DNA of 64,000 bases from Chalciporus piperatus. Taxonomy: Eukaryota; Basidiomycota; Agaricomycetes; Boletales; Boletaceae. The stretch covers positions 62,001 to 126,000 of the forward strand of contig JBBPTG010000019.1 of assembly GCA_038093975.1 (NCBI GenBank), written 5' to 3'. Below the pieces are notes generated by a model. That model made no database searches. It saw nothing but the letters and a program-made list of their open reading frames with translations, and was not told the origin of the DNA. The translations under genes were made by a program, and so were the position numbers. Below, in pieces: positions 54,835 through 64,000 of the stretch (position 1 is its first letter; each line of letters opens with the position of its first letter).

Positions 54835-55345
54835 AAGTTACTGGAATGACTGGATCAGTTAAACCAGTACGCCAGTTGCTCAGTTGCCCAGTCATCCAGT
54901 CAGCCAGTCATTTCAGTAATCTCATTAGTTCATTAGCCCAGTCATGAAGACATTTCAGTTGTCTCAGTGGCCCAGTCATCCAGTCATCCAGTCATTTCAG
55001 TAGTCTCAGTTATCCAGTTATCCAGTTATCCAGTTATCCAGTCATTTCAGTAGTCCAGTGGTCCAGTGGTCCAGTCAATCCAGTCATCCAGTCACTTCAG
55101 TAATCCAGCCAGTCCAGTTATACAGTCATCCTAGTCATCCAGTCACTCCAGTAATCCAGTCACTCAGGGGTCCAGTAATCTAGTCACTCTAGTAACCCAG
55201 CCACTCAGGGGTCCAGTAATCCAGTCACTCCAGTAACCCAGCCACTCAGGGGTCCAGTAATCCAGTCACTCCAGTAACCCAGCCACTCAGGGGTCAGTCA
55301 CAAGTAACCCAGCCACTCAGGGGTTCAGCAATCCAGTATTTCAAT
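54835..55345. repeat. CCAGT-type minisatellite
   Basis: A degenerate tandem array is built on the decamer-like unit CCAGTCATCCAGTCA with variants (CCAGTTAT, CCAGTGGT, TTTCAGTAAT). From about 55160 it changes to a longer unit of about 44 nt, (GGGGTCCAGTAATC)...(CAGTAACCCAGCCACTCA), repeated three to four times with high identity. No coding content is seen. Confidence 0.92.
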
Positions 55346-55439
55346 TACTATTTCACTATATTTTACAATTATTTCACACTTTATGTAGTTCAGGAGTTCA
55401 GGAAAAATGTGAAATATATCTGTCTAACTAGTACATGTA

Positions 55440-56010
55440 TGGTGCTACAGTGGGAAGTGGTGGTGGGGCACGAGTGGCTATGTATCATGTTCGAGGTGAG
55501 GATGTGGTGGTGGCCCGGGGTAAGTGAAAACTCACCTAGTGAGGCCGGCGGGGCTGTTGAGCCCTCGCCGGCCGTGTTCGAGTGGGTGTTGAAGGTGGGA
55601 GGTGGTGGTGGGGCACGAGCAGCTATGTAGCATGTTCGAGGTGAGGATGTGGTGGTGGGTAAGTGAAAACTCACCTAGTGAGGCCGGCGGGGCTGTTGAG
55701 CCCTCGCCGGCCGTGTTCGAGTGGGTGTTGAAGGTGGGAGGTGGTGATGGGGCACGAGCAGCTATGTTTGAGGTAAGTGGATGTGGTGGTGGGGGAGTGG
55801 AAACTCACCTAGTAAGGCCGGCGGGGCTGTTGAGCCCTCGCCGGCCGTGTTGTTCGAGTTGGTGTTAAGGTGACTCGGAGGTGGTGGTGGGGGTGGGGGA
55901 GACTCGAGTGGCTGTTGGTGAGATGAGTGGGTGGGTCAGTGAGTGAGTAGAAACTCACTTTGCATTGCCGGCAGGGCTGTTGAGCCCTCGCCGGCCATGT
56001 TGCTGTTGTT
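55440..56010. repeat. Tandem repeat of about 135-150 bp with 29-bp palindrome
   Basis: Four units are seen. Each contains AACTCACCTAGTGAGGCC or a variant, a GC-rich palindrome, and a GT-rich arm (GTGGTGGTGGGG...). The palindromes lie at 55544-55572, 55683-55711, 55817-55845 and 55967-55995, with spacings of 139, 134 and 150 bp. Each can fold as a near-perfect hairpin with stem GCCGGCGxGGGCT-like arms and a GTTG loop. The first three units are the most alike; the fourth carries base changes (GCCGGCAGGGCTGTTG). Confidence 0.92.
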
Positions 56011-56694
56011 GTTGAGGTGTGGTGTAGTGGTGTGAGACAGACTCGAAGAAGTGGCGCGGCAAGTTCAACTTGGTCACGTGACTTTTTCGCGCGGATTTTT
56101 GGCAGATTCGTCATACCCAGGATTCCCACGGAACGGTCGACGGAGCGATACGACCGATTTCGACCGTTGGTATGGCACGTGATGCCCCCTGAGTGGCAGT
56201 GAGACTCCTGTGTCACGAGACGGCCGGGGAAATTTTTGCTAAGGTCGAAAAGTTTGGCGGGCGTGTTGTAGCGCCACAGCTGTGCCAGCGCCTACGAGAC
56301 CGATGGGACCGTTGCGGGACCGTTCGTCTGGCGAGCTAGTTCGAACGGAATGATGATGTATTCAATCGGTAGCGACATGATGTATATACGGGCGAAACCC
56401 AACGATTACCAAAATTACAGTAGCACGAACTGAACTGGGAGCTCGGGGGAACAGCGACTTGACACGAGGACGGGACGGGACACGAAACGAAACGAAACGG
56501 GACACGAAACCGAACGGGACACGAGAGAGGAGACGACGTGAGGACGACGTGAAAACAAACAGAACTGAGGAGAGGTGGCAGCGAGACGAGGGGTGAAAAA
56601 AAGCAGGTCAGCACGACTCCTCGCGAGGCTAAAATGGTGATGGTGCACGGATGGAAAAAAAAGCGCTGCCCATCACTCGAATTGTTTCTGCACT
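56011..56694. other. Gene-free stretch with simple GGGACACGAAAC repeats
   Basis: Short low-complexity repeats (ACGGGACACGAAAC, GAAACGAAACG) lie at about 56455-56530. Open frames there are Ser/Val/Cys-rich artefacts of the repeat. The rest, down to the stop of the transposase-like gene, should be its 3' flank. Confidence 0.55.
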
Positions 56695-59600
56695 TCAGGA
56701 CGGGCCCTGGAGGTACGCAAGGCGGAGCCACTCTCCGCTGTTGTCATCGGGATGGAAAATGTAACCACTCGGCGTCTTCGTGTCGAGCTCGTAGTCGGGG
56801 AAGAGGTGGAATCCGATCACGTTGTCCGGGAATGTGCGTACGCGAGAAGCGAGAAGTCGAACGAAGGCCACTGCCTCCATGGTGGGGATGAGAGTGGGCT
56901 CAGCGCCGAGCGTGCAGTAGCGCTCGTATATGTCTTGCAGAGTCACGTAGAACGCTTGCGGATGGAACGTCTTGCCCGCAGTGAAGACGCCGTGAGGCTG
57001 AGGCCATGGGGGAACCTCGTCGACCTTCGAAACCTGTCTGACACCATCATTACAGTATCCCTTCTTGTGGTTGAGAGAGGAGCCCTCCGGGCCTGGGTAC
57101 ATGATTGTCTGGCAACGGGAGCACGTCTGTGCTTTGCGAGTCTATTTTTGGACGGGTTGAGTGGGACGATGGCAGCGCTGGGCTGTCGTCACTTACCTTC
57201 TTCGATGTTGCCTCGACCCCAGGCTTGACGAGACTGACAGCCTCGCAGTGCTTTCTCCAGAAGGCCTCGCTGTCCCGTTTTGCTGAGGAATGAGCACGTC
57301 AGTCAAATTTCATCAATGTTTTGTCGAGTAGTACTTACACTTGTAGTTATCTGTCACGATCCTGTTCATTAGCTTCGGTTCGAGTTCACCGAGCTTTCTC
57401 GACAGTGCCAGCGGGTGCTTGAGCACGACAGATGGGCCAGATCCGAGTCGCTTGGTGACCAGGCGCTTGTTGTATTCCGCGGTAGCCTCGACCCACCGTT
57501 TGGGTGTCATCTCGTGGGAGATCCACTTGAGCTCGGCCCGCATGTCCATGAAGAGGTAAAATTCGTTGTCGCCTTGTATGAGCAAAGACCGGGGGTCAAT
57601 GTTGGTGGTGAGGGAGAAGAGCCGCTGCGAGCGGGTCAGACCGTCAACACGGAACTGTGGGAGCATTGGAGAAGCCTCGGCGCCCGTTGTGGTGCGTGCA
57701 CGTTGGTGGCATGCTGTTACCGTGCCCGTCGCGCTTGTATTGGTGGCCAGGCCGTTTGCAGTCGAGGAAGGCACAGTGAGGCTGTCGTTGGAGTTCGTGG
57801 TGTGGAGTGATGTGGCTGCAGACATCGAGTGCTGTTCTGACGTGCCATGTGACGACATCGGCTTCCGTGCGTTGCTGCTAGAACTTGGAGTGACGATCGA
57901 AGGGATCCGAGTCATGCTCTTGAAGTAATAATCCAGTTGGTTGGTGGGAGGAGACACAGCCGACGCGACATGGGCAGGTTCCAGCGGGGGCACTGACTGC
58001 ATCGTAAGAGTGTCGGAGCCCAGTCGTACCCGTTTGGTGACGGGAGGCGCTTCGATGGGAGGCACGACAAGCACAAGCTCGGGGGCTGGGGCCGGGGACA
58101 TGCGACTTCCCAGTGCCTCCGAGTCATCAGCTAACAGGGATCCCAATTTGCGTTTTGCGGCTGTGATAGTCTCGACTGGCTGGCTCGGCAGCGCAGGCTT
58201 TAAGGGTTCAGTGCTCTTATGAGCTTCAGCCCCCCAGGGCTGATCCAGAAGGGAGAGATCGATGTGCAGCTCCTCAAAGACGGGACGGGTCGCCTGCAGC
58301 GCGAGATCGGCAGCAGTGTCGTGTTCAAAGCTGAGTGAGTTGACTTCATCGAGCTCCGTGAGCTCCTCTTTGATATCAATCATGCCGCCAAACGTTGAAG
58401 CATGGTCTGACACGGTCAGACCAAATGCTTCGTTTGAGCGGATGTCAGACAATTCAGGAAGACTCTTGACATCAGACACGACTTTGACATCAAGAATCTT
58501 GTTGTGAAGTGTCGCGATGGCAGCAATGAGACTGATGTGATGGGAACCGTGCGTCGAGGTGAGGAATGTGGTCCCCTCAGGCTGCGTTGAGCTGTTTGCG
58601 ATGCCACTGTAACCTACGCGAATGTTGCGACGGAGGACAAAATCATGTCCGAGGGCAACGAGGACCGTGATCCCGCTCGGCTGGGCACGCTGGAGCGAAT
58701 TCCAGCCCTTGTGAGATCCTTCAATACGACTACCATCGGATGGAATGTCCTGACGGCGACGTTCGAGGCACCCCTTTCGAACATGCCTGAGTTGTTCCCT
58801 GTGCACCTAATCCCGGTCACGTCAGTGCAAATACTTGAAGGAAAGCTGCAAACTTACTTGCATCGCAGCCGCGGACCACACTGTGCCCTTCTCTGTCCAC
58901 TTCGCGAACGCGGCCTCGAGTTTCTGCTCCTGTTCCTCCTTACTCCAATACTCTGCACCCGCTCCCTTCACTGAGTGCTTTCTCAAGATTGCGTTTGTTA
59001 TGTCAGCTGCAACAGCTGCCCGATACACGTTTTTTTGGGAATTTAAAATGACGGCAATGTATCTGGTAAAATCGCAACACTTGTCAGCTGTTCCGAAGGG
59101 GAGAAAAGATGTAAAAGTCATACCTGGCAATAAAATGCCACACATCAAGAATACAGTCGGCCTCCGGCAATGCGGACTGCACAGCACGACGAACTTGACA
59201 ACAATTGTCTGTAACCATCATTTCGGGCATAGGGAGGCCAAGCGCTTCATGGCGTCGCCTGATGCCAGTCAGCATCTCAGTCATCTCAGCGTTAGCTTTC
59301 GTCTGACAAAGCCGCTGCACGAATTCATCAGTTTGAGTGCATTTGATCACCTGGGCTGTACGGAAGACATACCCAGGCGACAATCTCTCCCTTTTCATTT
59401 AGCATGCTTAGAATCCCGCCACGAAGTTCCTTCGATCTCCGACAATGGCTATCTGTAATGGTTGCTTTGCTGGCCGACTTGAATGTGCTATCCATGGACC
59501 CGCATCGAGCTAGCGGTACACAAACATCAAGTTGTGGTTGTAAAGTGATCAGCTACAGTAATCAAGATTGAACAACGAACTTACTGGGAAGTGACCTCAA

Positions 59601-60888
59601 ATAAAGCTCGGATTCTGCCTGTCTGGTGCGACAGCTGAAGTCCAAGAAGACTTCAGTGATCATTTCATGTGAAATTGACTTGTCTGCGTAGCCTTGTGCG
59701 TCGTCGGGCGTCGAGAATGGTTTGAACGTGTTTGTTGTTATTCCAAATTTGGCCAGTCCACCACCTGTTGTGCCTTCTTTGCGCACGGTCTTGAGATACT
59801 CCAACTTTCGACGGTGGTACTCAAAAAGGTGGAGCTCTGCAGCTCGTATTCAGCCACTATTCAAGGGTTTGGATGGTGGTCTATCTGGTAAGAACTCACG
59901 TTTGAACTGCTCGGCTAACCCTGCTGATGTTGTTGCTGGTCGTAGCTCGATCACAAGATTGAAGAGCTGTCGTGTAAGCGCGCAACGCTTGTAAAAAATA
60001 GGTATTTCACCTACATTTCTCGAAGTTAGATAGTGGATATGACAATGAAACACAAGCTGTGCACGTACATGGAATCTCCCAATGCTTCCACTGCTTCCAA
60101 AAGACATGGCTCGTCAACGCGAAACAGTAACTCGGGCTCCTACCATCCTTTGTCGTGTCCCGGGTCTCCCGACCAGCTGCCAACTCGGATCCGAGTCCCT
60201 CGGCCTTGTCGCCTTCCACCACTGTCACCTCACCACTCAAAGGCTGATCCCGGTCGACATCGGGATGTCCGGACACACGACCACGCTTGCAGGCTTTGCA
60301 GCGCAACTGCAGTCCAAGTGCAGTCTCTTCGTGTAATAGGCCATGGAGCTCACGTGCACCTGTTGTCGTCCACCCCTCCCATGTTGTGTCGTCGCACGAT
60401 CGACATTGAGGACATTGCGCAAGCTCCGGATAGTACAGCGGATGGACAATGTTGATGGGCTTTACGTATTGAGTCTCTGGCTTCATGTTGGTTGCCCCCG
60501 GTCGTAGCCGCAGATGAAGGTAGGTTGGTGGCACGAAACGCGGCCCGAGAATTGGCACATCATACCCAAGAGTCTTCACGACCGTGGTTTTGCTGCTGCG
60601 GCACCGTGTCGTGTTCCACATCAGGTTAACGTACTCGACCACCTCAGCCTCCCATTCTAGCTGAACGAGAGGGCGGTCACACGCCTTGGTCGCCGGTAGG
60701 TTCTTCCATTTCTCCACGCGAGTCTTTACCTGTCGAAACATGTCAGATCCACGACGGAAAGTTGTCAGACTCCGAGTTGGATCACGATGGCACACGGTAG
60801 TCTGGTAACCAGCCCGTCTATGAGGCAAGCCGTCGATAGATGGTCTGGTAAATTTCGTTCGCGTCGAAAGGGCTGCGCGGATTCCCAC
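56695..60888 (-). CDS. Large transposase-like protein with zinc motifs (DUF6729-like N-terminus, MULE-like catalytic block)
   Basis: A gene of about 1,200 residues reads from 60888 (MGIRAALSTRTKFTRPSIDG) to 56695 through several introns. The N-terminal part has YLHLRLRPGATNMKPETQYV, CPQCRSC, GLQLRCKACKRGR, then FWKQWKHWEIP and GIPIFYKRCALTRQLFNLV. The catalytic-like block reads FVQRLCQTKANAEMTEMLTG, PEMMVTDNCCQVRRAVQSAL and PEADCILDVWHFIARY, like the D...hP.A...LxxWH motif of MULE-type transposases. A Ser/Pro-rich middle follows, then LPQFRVDGLTRSQRLFSLTT, a CSRCQTIMYPGPEGSSLNHK knuckle with KGYC, and PWPQPHGVFTAGKTFHP. Such genes are multi-copy in Agaricomycetes and are probably mobile or domesticated elements. 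No terminal repeats were established on the 56-kb side. The reading seems unbroken. Confidence 0.7.
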
Positions 60889-60889
60889 G
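60798..60889 (-). repeat. Left arm of 92-bp inverted repeat
   Basis: It matches 62771-62862 in opposite orientation with 91 of 92 bases identical. It overlaps the first codons of the transposase-like gene (GIRAALSTRTKFTRP region). Similarity stops abruptly at both ends. Confidence 0.93.
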
Positions 60890-61084
60890 CGTTAACCCTA
60901 GTTTGGACGTAGACAAGGCCACGTGAGGTAGGATAAGTCGAGGATAACTACCTATTCGTCCATCAGTCACCATATACACCTCGACTTCACAAAGCTATGA
61001 ACCGTAGCTCATCGTCGTGATCCCCTGATTCGAGCTCGAGCTCGACTTGCCATTGTAATACATCCCTCCGTTTGTCTCCGAACG

Positions 61085-61735
61085 AACGTATTCAGCGAGC
61101 CACGGACGTCCTTCAAACTGGTCGGCTATCCCTTTTAACGGCTCTGATCAAGGTTTTGGATCCATCGGAAAGAGATTTCGCTGTGTACCGCGATAGAATC
61201 TACGCTTGTCCGAAGGATCAGCCTACCGGAAAGCTCGGAAACCTACTGGACAAGATTTACGAGGATCCTCGAGGCCGTTCGCAACTCCTCTCTTGGATGG
61301 ACCCACATGTCGTCGCGCGAATCTCTCAGAAGGTGTCCGACGAGATGGATGGCATCAAAGACGACTTACGAGCCAAAATTTCCTGTATCACACCCGAATT
61401 CCTGATGGACTGGGATATTACCTCGACTGTCGGCGAAGCGATCACTCAACACGCACCTGTCCTGAGTGAAGTCCTTCGTAGTGCTGCACAGACCGATCGA
61501 GCAAACAGAGAGAATACTGTCAAGGATTGTACTACAGTAGGCATAAATATCACTTCTTTTGCTTTTCTCTTATGCATAGATTTACGATCAAGCCTTGCAA
61601 AGTTCTGATCACGCAGCTCGCGAAGCTGCGATCCAATTGCAGCCTCTACTTCGCCGCTCCTTTCACCCTGTTTCTTTGGACGAACGGCGCATCACGACAG
61701 ACCATCGAAGCTCTCGCGAGATGTGGTCTTTGTGT
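61085..61735 (+). pseudogene. N-terminal fragment of a DUF6589-family (transposon-associated) protein
   Basis: Plus-strand text from ERIQRATDVLQTGRLSLLTA through LLDKIYEDPRGRSQLLSWMD, RISQKVSDEMDGIKDDLRAK, CITPEFLMDWDITSTVGEAI and, after an intron, ITQLAKLRSNCSLYFAAPFT then LFLWTNGASRQTIEALARCG matches the N-terminal region of the large fungal proteins that end in DUF6589. No initiator ATG precedes it, and it breaks off near 61735. There it meets the 3' end of the RecQ-like fragment on the other strand. Only about 200 of some 900 residues remain. Confidence 0.75.
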
Positions 61736-61739
61736 CTCG

Positions 61740-62751
61740 TTCACCTCTGAATGTGAGGCGGTAACATCACAGAGAGTGCTTGGAATGGTATGCCTTCTGG
61801 GAGGACAGCTCGAAATTCGCCGAGTCGGCCATATGCTGGACGGAACGCCTCCTCGCCATGATGCGGAAGACCAGCAGTGTAGATATTGTGGGCTTCGTCA
61901 ACATGCACACGATGTATCTTCTTCGCGAAGGTACGATCCTGTCGTAGGAGTCGCGCGAGTCGAGGAAAATGACCGTTGTACATCCCTAACTGTTCCGGTG
62001 AGACGATTAGATGCTGATAGTGTCCGTTCTGGATGGACTTGTTTTATTCCCTCGTCAGAACTACTATCGAATGGTAGCATGACATTGTGTTACCTCCCAG
62101 AGTGCTCGGTCATTGGGAGTATCTTCATTGATTGTGATTGTTCGGATGTGATACTTTTCGCATTCAAGCACCTAGTAATTCAATTGCAATCCGAGTCATG
62201 AATCACGACATTCACTTCGTTAGTGCACTATTCAAGTATCGCACCTGCGTGACTTGAAGGCGTTTTAAAGGCGAGATCGTCATCGAAAGGGTGTTTGGTC
62301 GAAGTAGCATAGGAATTAGCTGACACAAAGTTTTCCCACTGCCGGTGCCAGCAGTGACTACGGTATCCTTTCCATCAAGGATAGTAAGGGAAGCTTGGAG
62401 CTGGAAAACACGGGGGACGACGGTGCACGATGTCAAGTGGTAAATGATGAGACATGCTCGTAGAGCATCAATTCTGTCATCATTCGAGAGTGTTGCGATA
62501 TAGTCATTAGGGAGTCTCTGGCTGCCAATGTCTTGGAGCGCGTGCTGCTGTAGTTCGTCTAGGGTGTAGTCGAGGACGGCCTGCGTAACGGAGATAGTAT
62601 CCATCTCACGAGCAACGCGACGAGCGGACGTCCATGAGAGATTGAAGTTGGATCGAAGTTTATGTCGCGTCAGGTCGCGTCGATCACACAAATTAATAAC
62701 ATTATTTTCATTTTCGATGATTTCACCGTCGGTAATCTCGCGTTTTCTCAT
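61740..62751 (-). pseudogene. N-terminal half of a RecQ-like DNA helicase
   Basis: From 62751 (MRKREITDGEIIENENNVIN) the text reaches VVPRVFQLQASLTILDGKDT with Walker A TAGTGSGKT (motif I), SPLKRLQVTQ (Ia), YHIRTITINEDTPNDRALW, NGHYQHLIVSPEQLGMYNGH, VHVDEAHNIYTAG (DEAH, motif II) and FQALSVMLPPHIQ (motif III). Two introns splice in frame. Motif III reads S-V-M where RecQ and related helicases have S-A-T. The whole second RecA lobe (motifs IV-VI) is missing: the sequence breaks at an intron donor near 61747, where the DUF6589 fragment begins on the other strand. It is therefore truncated and probably inactive. RecQ-like genes are common near telomeres and in mobile elements of fungi. Confidence 0.8.
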
Positions 62752-62770
62752 TGGTCCTAAATCACGTTTA

Positions 62771-62862
62771 CGTGGGAATCCGCGCAGCCCTTTCGACGCG
62801 AACGAAATTTACCAGACCGTCTATCGACGGCTTGCCTCATAGACGGGCTGGTTACCAGACTA
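62771..62862 (+). repeat. Right arm of 92-bp inverted repeat
   Basis: This is the inverted partner of 60798-60889, differing at one base. It lies just upstream of the RecQ-like start, on the opposite strand. Reading the plus strand gives the same GIRAALSTRTKFTRPSIDG text, which then runs into unrelated sequence. Confidence 0.93.
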
Positions 62863-63222
62863 GGCACACGGGCCATGTCAAGCCTGAGACACGGAGTGTA
62901 CGTGAACTCACAGATTGCGCCCATTGGACCTTGAACTTCTCTCGTTCACCCGGTTGTATGATGGAGCTGTTTCGAAGAATAGAGACCACAGCTTTTGGCT
63001 CAAACACAGACATGTCCACTGGCAGGATTGAAACTAAGTGTTGTGTGGTTAACTTGAAGTTGGTGGCTTGAACCTGCTAAAAAAATATTTGAAAATGTTA
63101 CGTTGTCACCCTCAGGTCACCATTGTGTTACAGGTTTACTGCAGATGAGCTATGCATTGTATTCAAGTTCAACAATCTCGCTGTGCACGCGCACCCTCCG
63201 AGTTAGGCCTTAGAATGCATCT

Positions 63223-63317
63223 GGCAGAATATCAAGTTGTGTGTTGGAGCAGTCATGGTGATCGAGATGCCTTGTGAGCACCATGATTGCTCCAAGTCAC
63301 ATCTACCATCTGCCAGC
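63223..63317. repeat. Long imperfect hairpin
   Basis: TTGGAGCAGTCATGGTG (63244-63260) pairs with 63279-63295, 16 of 17 bases, across an 18-nt loop. Outside it, CTGGCAGA arms pair again with an imperfect middle. It may be a small folding element or a decayed MITE-like piece. Confidence 0.7.
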
Positions 63318-63405
63318 ATAGTATCTTCATCCAATTCAAGTCGCGAATTTGACTGGCCTCCGAATCTCAGAGTGTACTTAGCTGCTAGCCCAGTTCGGGT
63401 GTTAA

Positions 63406-63960
63406 ATGTCGTTAGATTTTGTTAGATGCTCGCTTTTCTGTTGTGAACTTCAAGTTCAAGTTGCAGCCACTGAGCACACTTTGCCGGGATCCGACGGCCC
63501 CTGCATATCCAAGGATGCTGTGTATGATAGTCTGTTCGAGTCAGTGTGTACATCGACTCCATCGGAAACGATGCAAACATCTAAGTCTTGTAACTCCAAG
63601 TCGAGTGTCAACTCCGTAATTTCACTTACCTCGAGCTCTGATCCTAACTCGAACTCTACCGTGCCCATTGACAATTCCGAGTCGGCCGCTGCCACTGGCA
63701 GGGACAACTTGAAGAATGTCCAGCATCGCGCGCACGGTCGAAGCGATCCAAGTCAGCCCAACATAACTGACAAGTCGTGCAACGTACCTGCTCGGTCACT
63801 CATCCCAGTGAAGGAAAATCAAACTGAAACCCGGCCCCGCCGGGACCACAAACGTGCGGTATCAGCATGTCGCGCTTACCGTAACGACATCGGACTGATG
63901 CCAGCGAACCTTAACAATTACAGTCGCCATTCCCTCTGGGTTTCCCATCCATCCAGGTGA
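63406..63960 (+). CDS. Ser/Thr-rich hypothetical reading frame
   Basis: A frame of 184 residues (MSLDFVRCSLFCCELQVQVA...) is rich in Ser, Asn and Thr (KSSVNSVISLTSSSDPNSNS) and ends with basic text. Composition resembles the disordered N-terminal parts of transposon-associated proteins, but no domain is seen and the window ends soon after. It could be a first exon or not a gene at all. Confidence 0.3.
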   Translation: MSLDFVRCSLFCCELQVQVAATEHTLPGSDGPCISKDAVYDSLFESVCTSTPSETMQTSKSCNSKSSVNSVISLTSSSDPNSNSTVPIDNSESAAATGRDNLKNVQHRAHGRSDPSQPNITDKSCNVPARSLIPVKENQTETRPRRDHKRAVSACRAYRNDIGLMPANLNNYSRHSLWVSHPSR

Positions 63961-64000
63961 CGTGATCCCACTTGCTCGTTACGGTTACGACGTTCGCGTG

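Noticed and set aside
54835..56010. Regularly spaced repeats that might suggest a CRISPR array
   Set aside because: The host is a fungus, the units are adjacent tandem copies without unique spacers, and no cas genes exist.
56120..56140. GGATTCCCACG shared with the 92-bp arm at 60.88 kb, a possible second element end
   Set aside because: Only 11 bases match and in direct rather than inverted orientation, so it is not convincing as a terminal repeat.
56336..56731. Open frame rich in Ser, Val and Cys on the minus strand
   Set aside because: It is a translation of the GGGACACGAAAC simple repeat and overlaps the 3' end of the transposase-like gene.
60888..60902. GTTAACCCTAG, resembling one telomere repeat unit
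   Set aside because: Only a single unit is present; a real internal telomere array would show several CCCTAA copies.

Overview
The window is nuclear DNA of a filamentous basidiomycete. Genes are dense, on both strands, and split by many short introns of about 49-60 nt with GT/GC..AG ends. The protein content is typical of Agaricomycetes: alternative oxidase, Zn2Cys6 and CENP-B-type regulators, F-box and cullin-like proteins, and transposon-derived genes with DUF6729- and DUF6589-like features. The overall look fits a Rhizoctonia/Ceratobasidium-type fungus, but that placement is inference. No prokaryotic operons, CRISPR arrays, rRNA genes or convincing tRNAs were seen.

Region 1-16 kb holds housekeeping genes: a tRNA-synthetase cofactor N-terminus (cut by the window edge), a 2OG-Fe(II) dioxygenase, a Dpb3/CHRAC-like histone-fold protein, a decayed amino-acid permease, mitochondrial ribosomal protein uL6m, V-ATPase c' (VMA11), a ZCCHC10-like zinc knuckle protein, a nucleotidyltransferase-like orphan, an isoprenylcysteine-methyltransferase-like protein, SEC14 and V-ATPase subunit d (VMA6). 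Region 16-36 kb holds an MFS permease with two apparent frame breaks, a relic of a membrane-protein gene antisense to its 3' end, an unknown nuclear-type protein, an F-box protein, the divergent pair NDUFAF6/SDHAF1, uL29m, a 549-residue membrane protein, the divergent pair uS12m/NSE2, a Spo71-like PH protein and alternative oxidase.

Region 36-52 kb holds a gene-free stretch of 2.3 kb, a CENP-B/HTH protein, the divergent pair DUF2462/NDUFA9, the divergent pair TOM22/Zn2Cys6 factor, and the divergent pair SAS10/FCF2 (both small-subunit processome factors). Eight genes in about 38 kb encode mitochondrial proteins: ribosome, complex I and II assembly, complex I subunit, alternative oxidase and TOM import.

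Region 52-64 kb changes character. A truncated cullin-like gene is followed by decayed serial copies of the FCF2/cullin-like 3' ends, then by a CCAGT-type minisatellite, then by a repeat of about 140 bp carrying a 29-bp palindrome. After these comes a long transposase-like gene with zinc motifs and a MULE-like catalytic block. Next is a 1.9-kb island made of a DUF6589-family fragment and a RecQ-like helicase fragment, bounded by a 92-bp inverted repeat (91/92 identical). This repeat-rich, helicase-bearing mosaic is the most unusual part of the window and resembles subtelomeric or transposon-nest DNA. All gene models are read by eye; splice sites were chosen to keep frame and family similarity.
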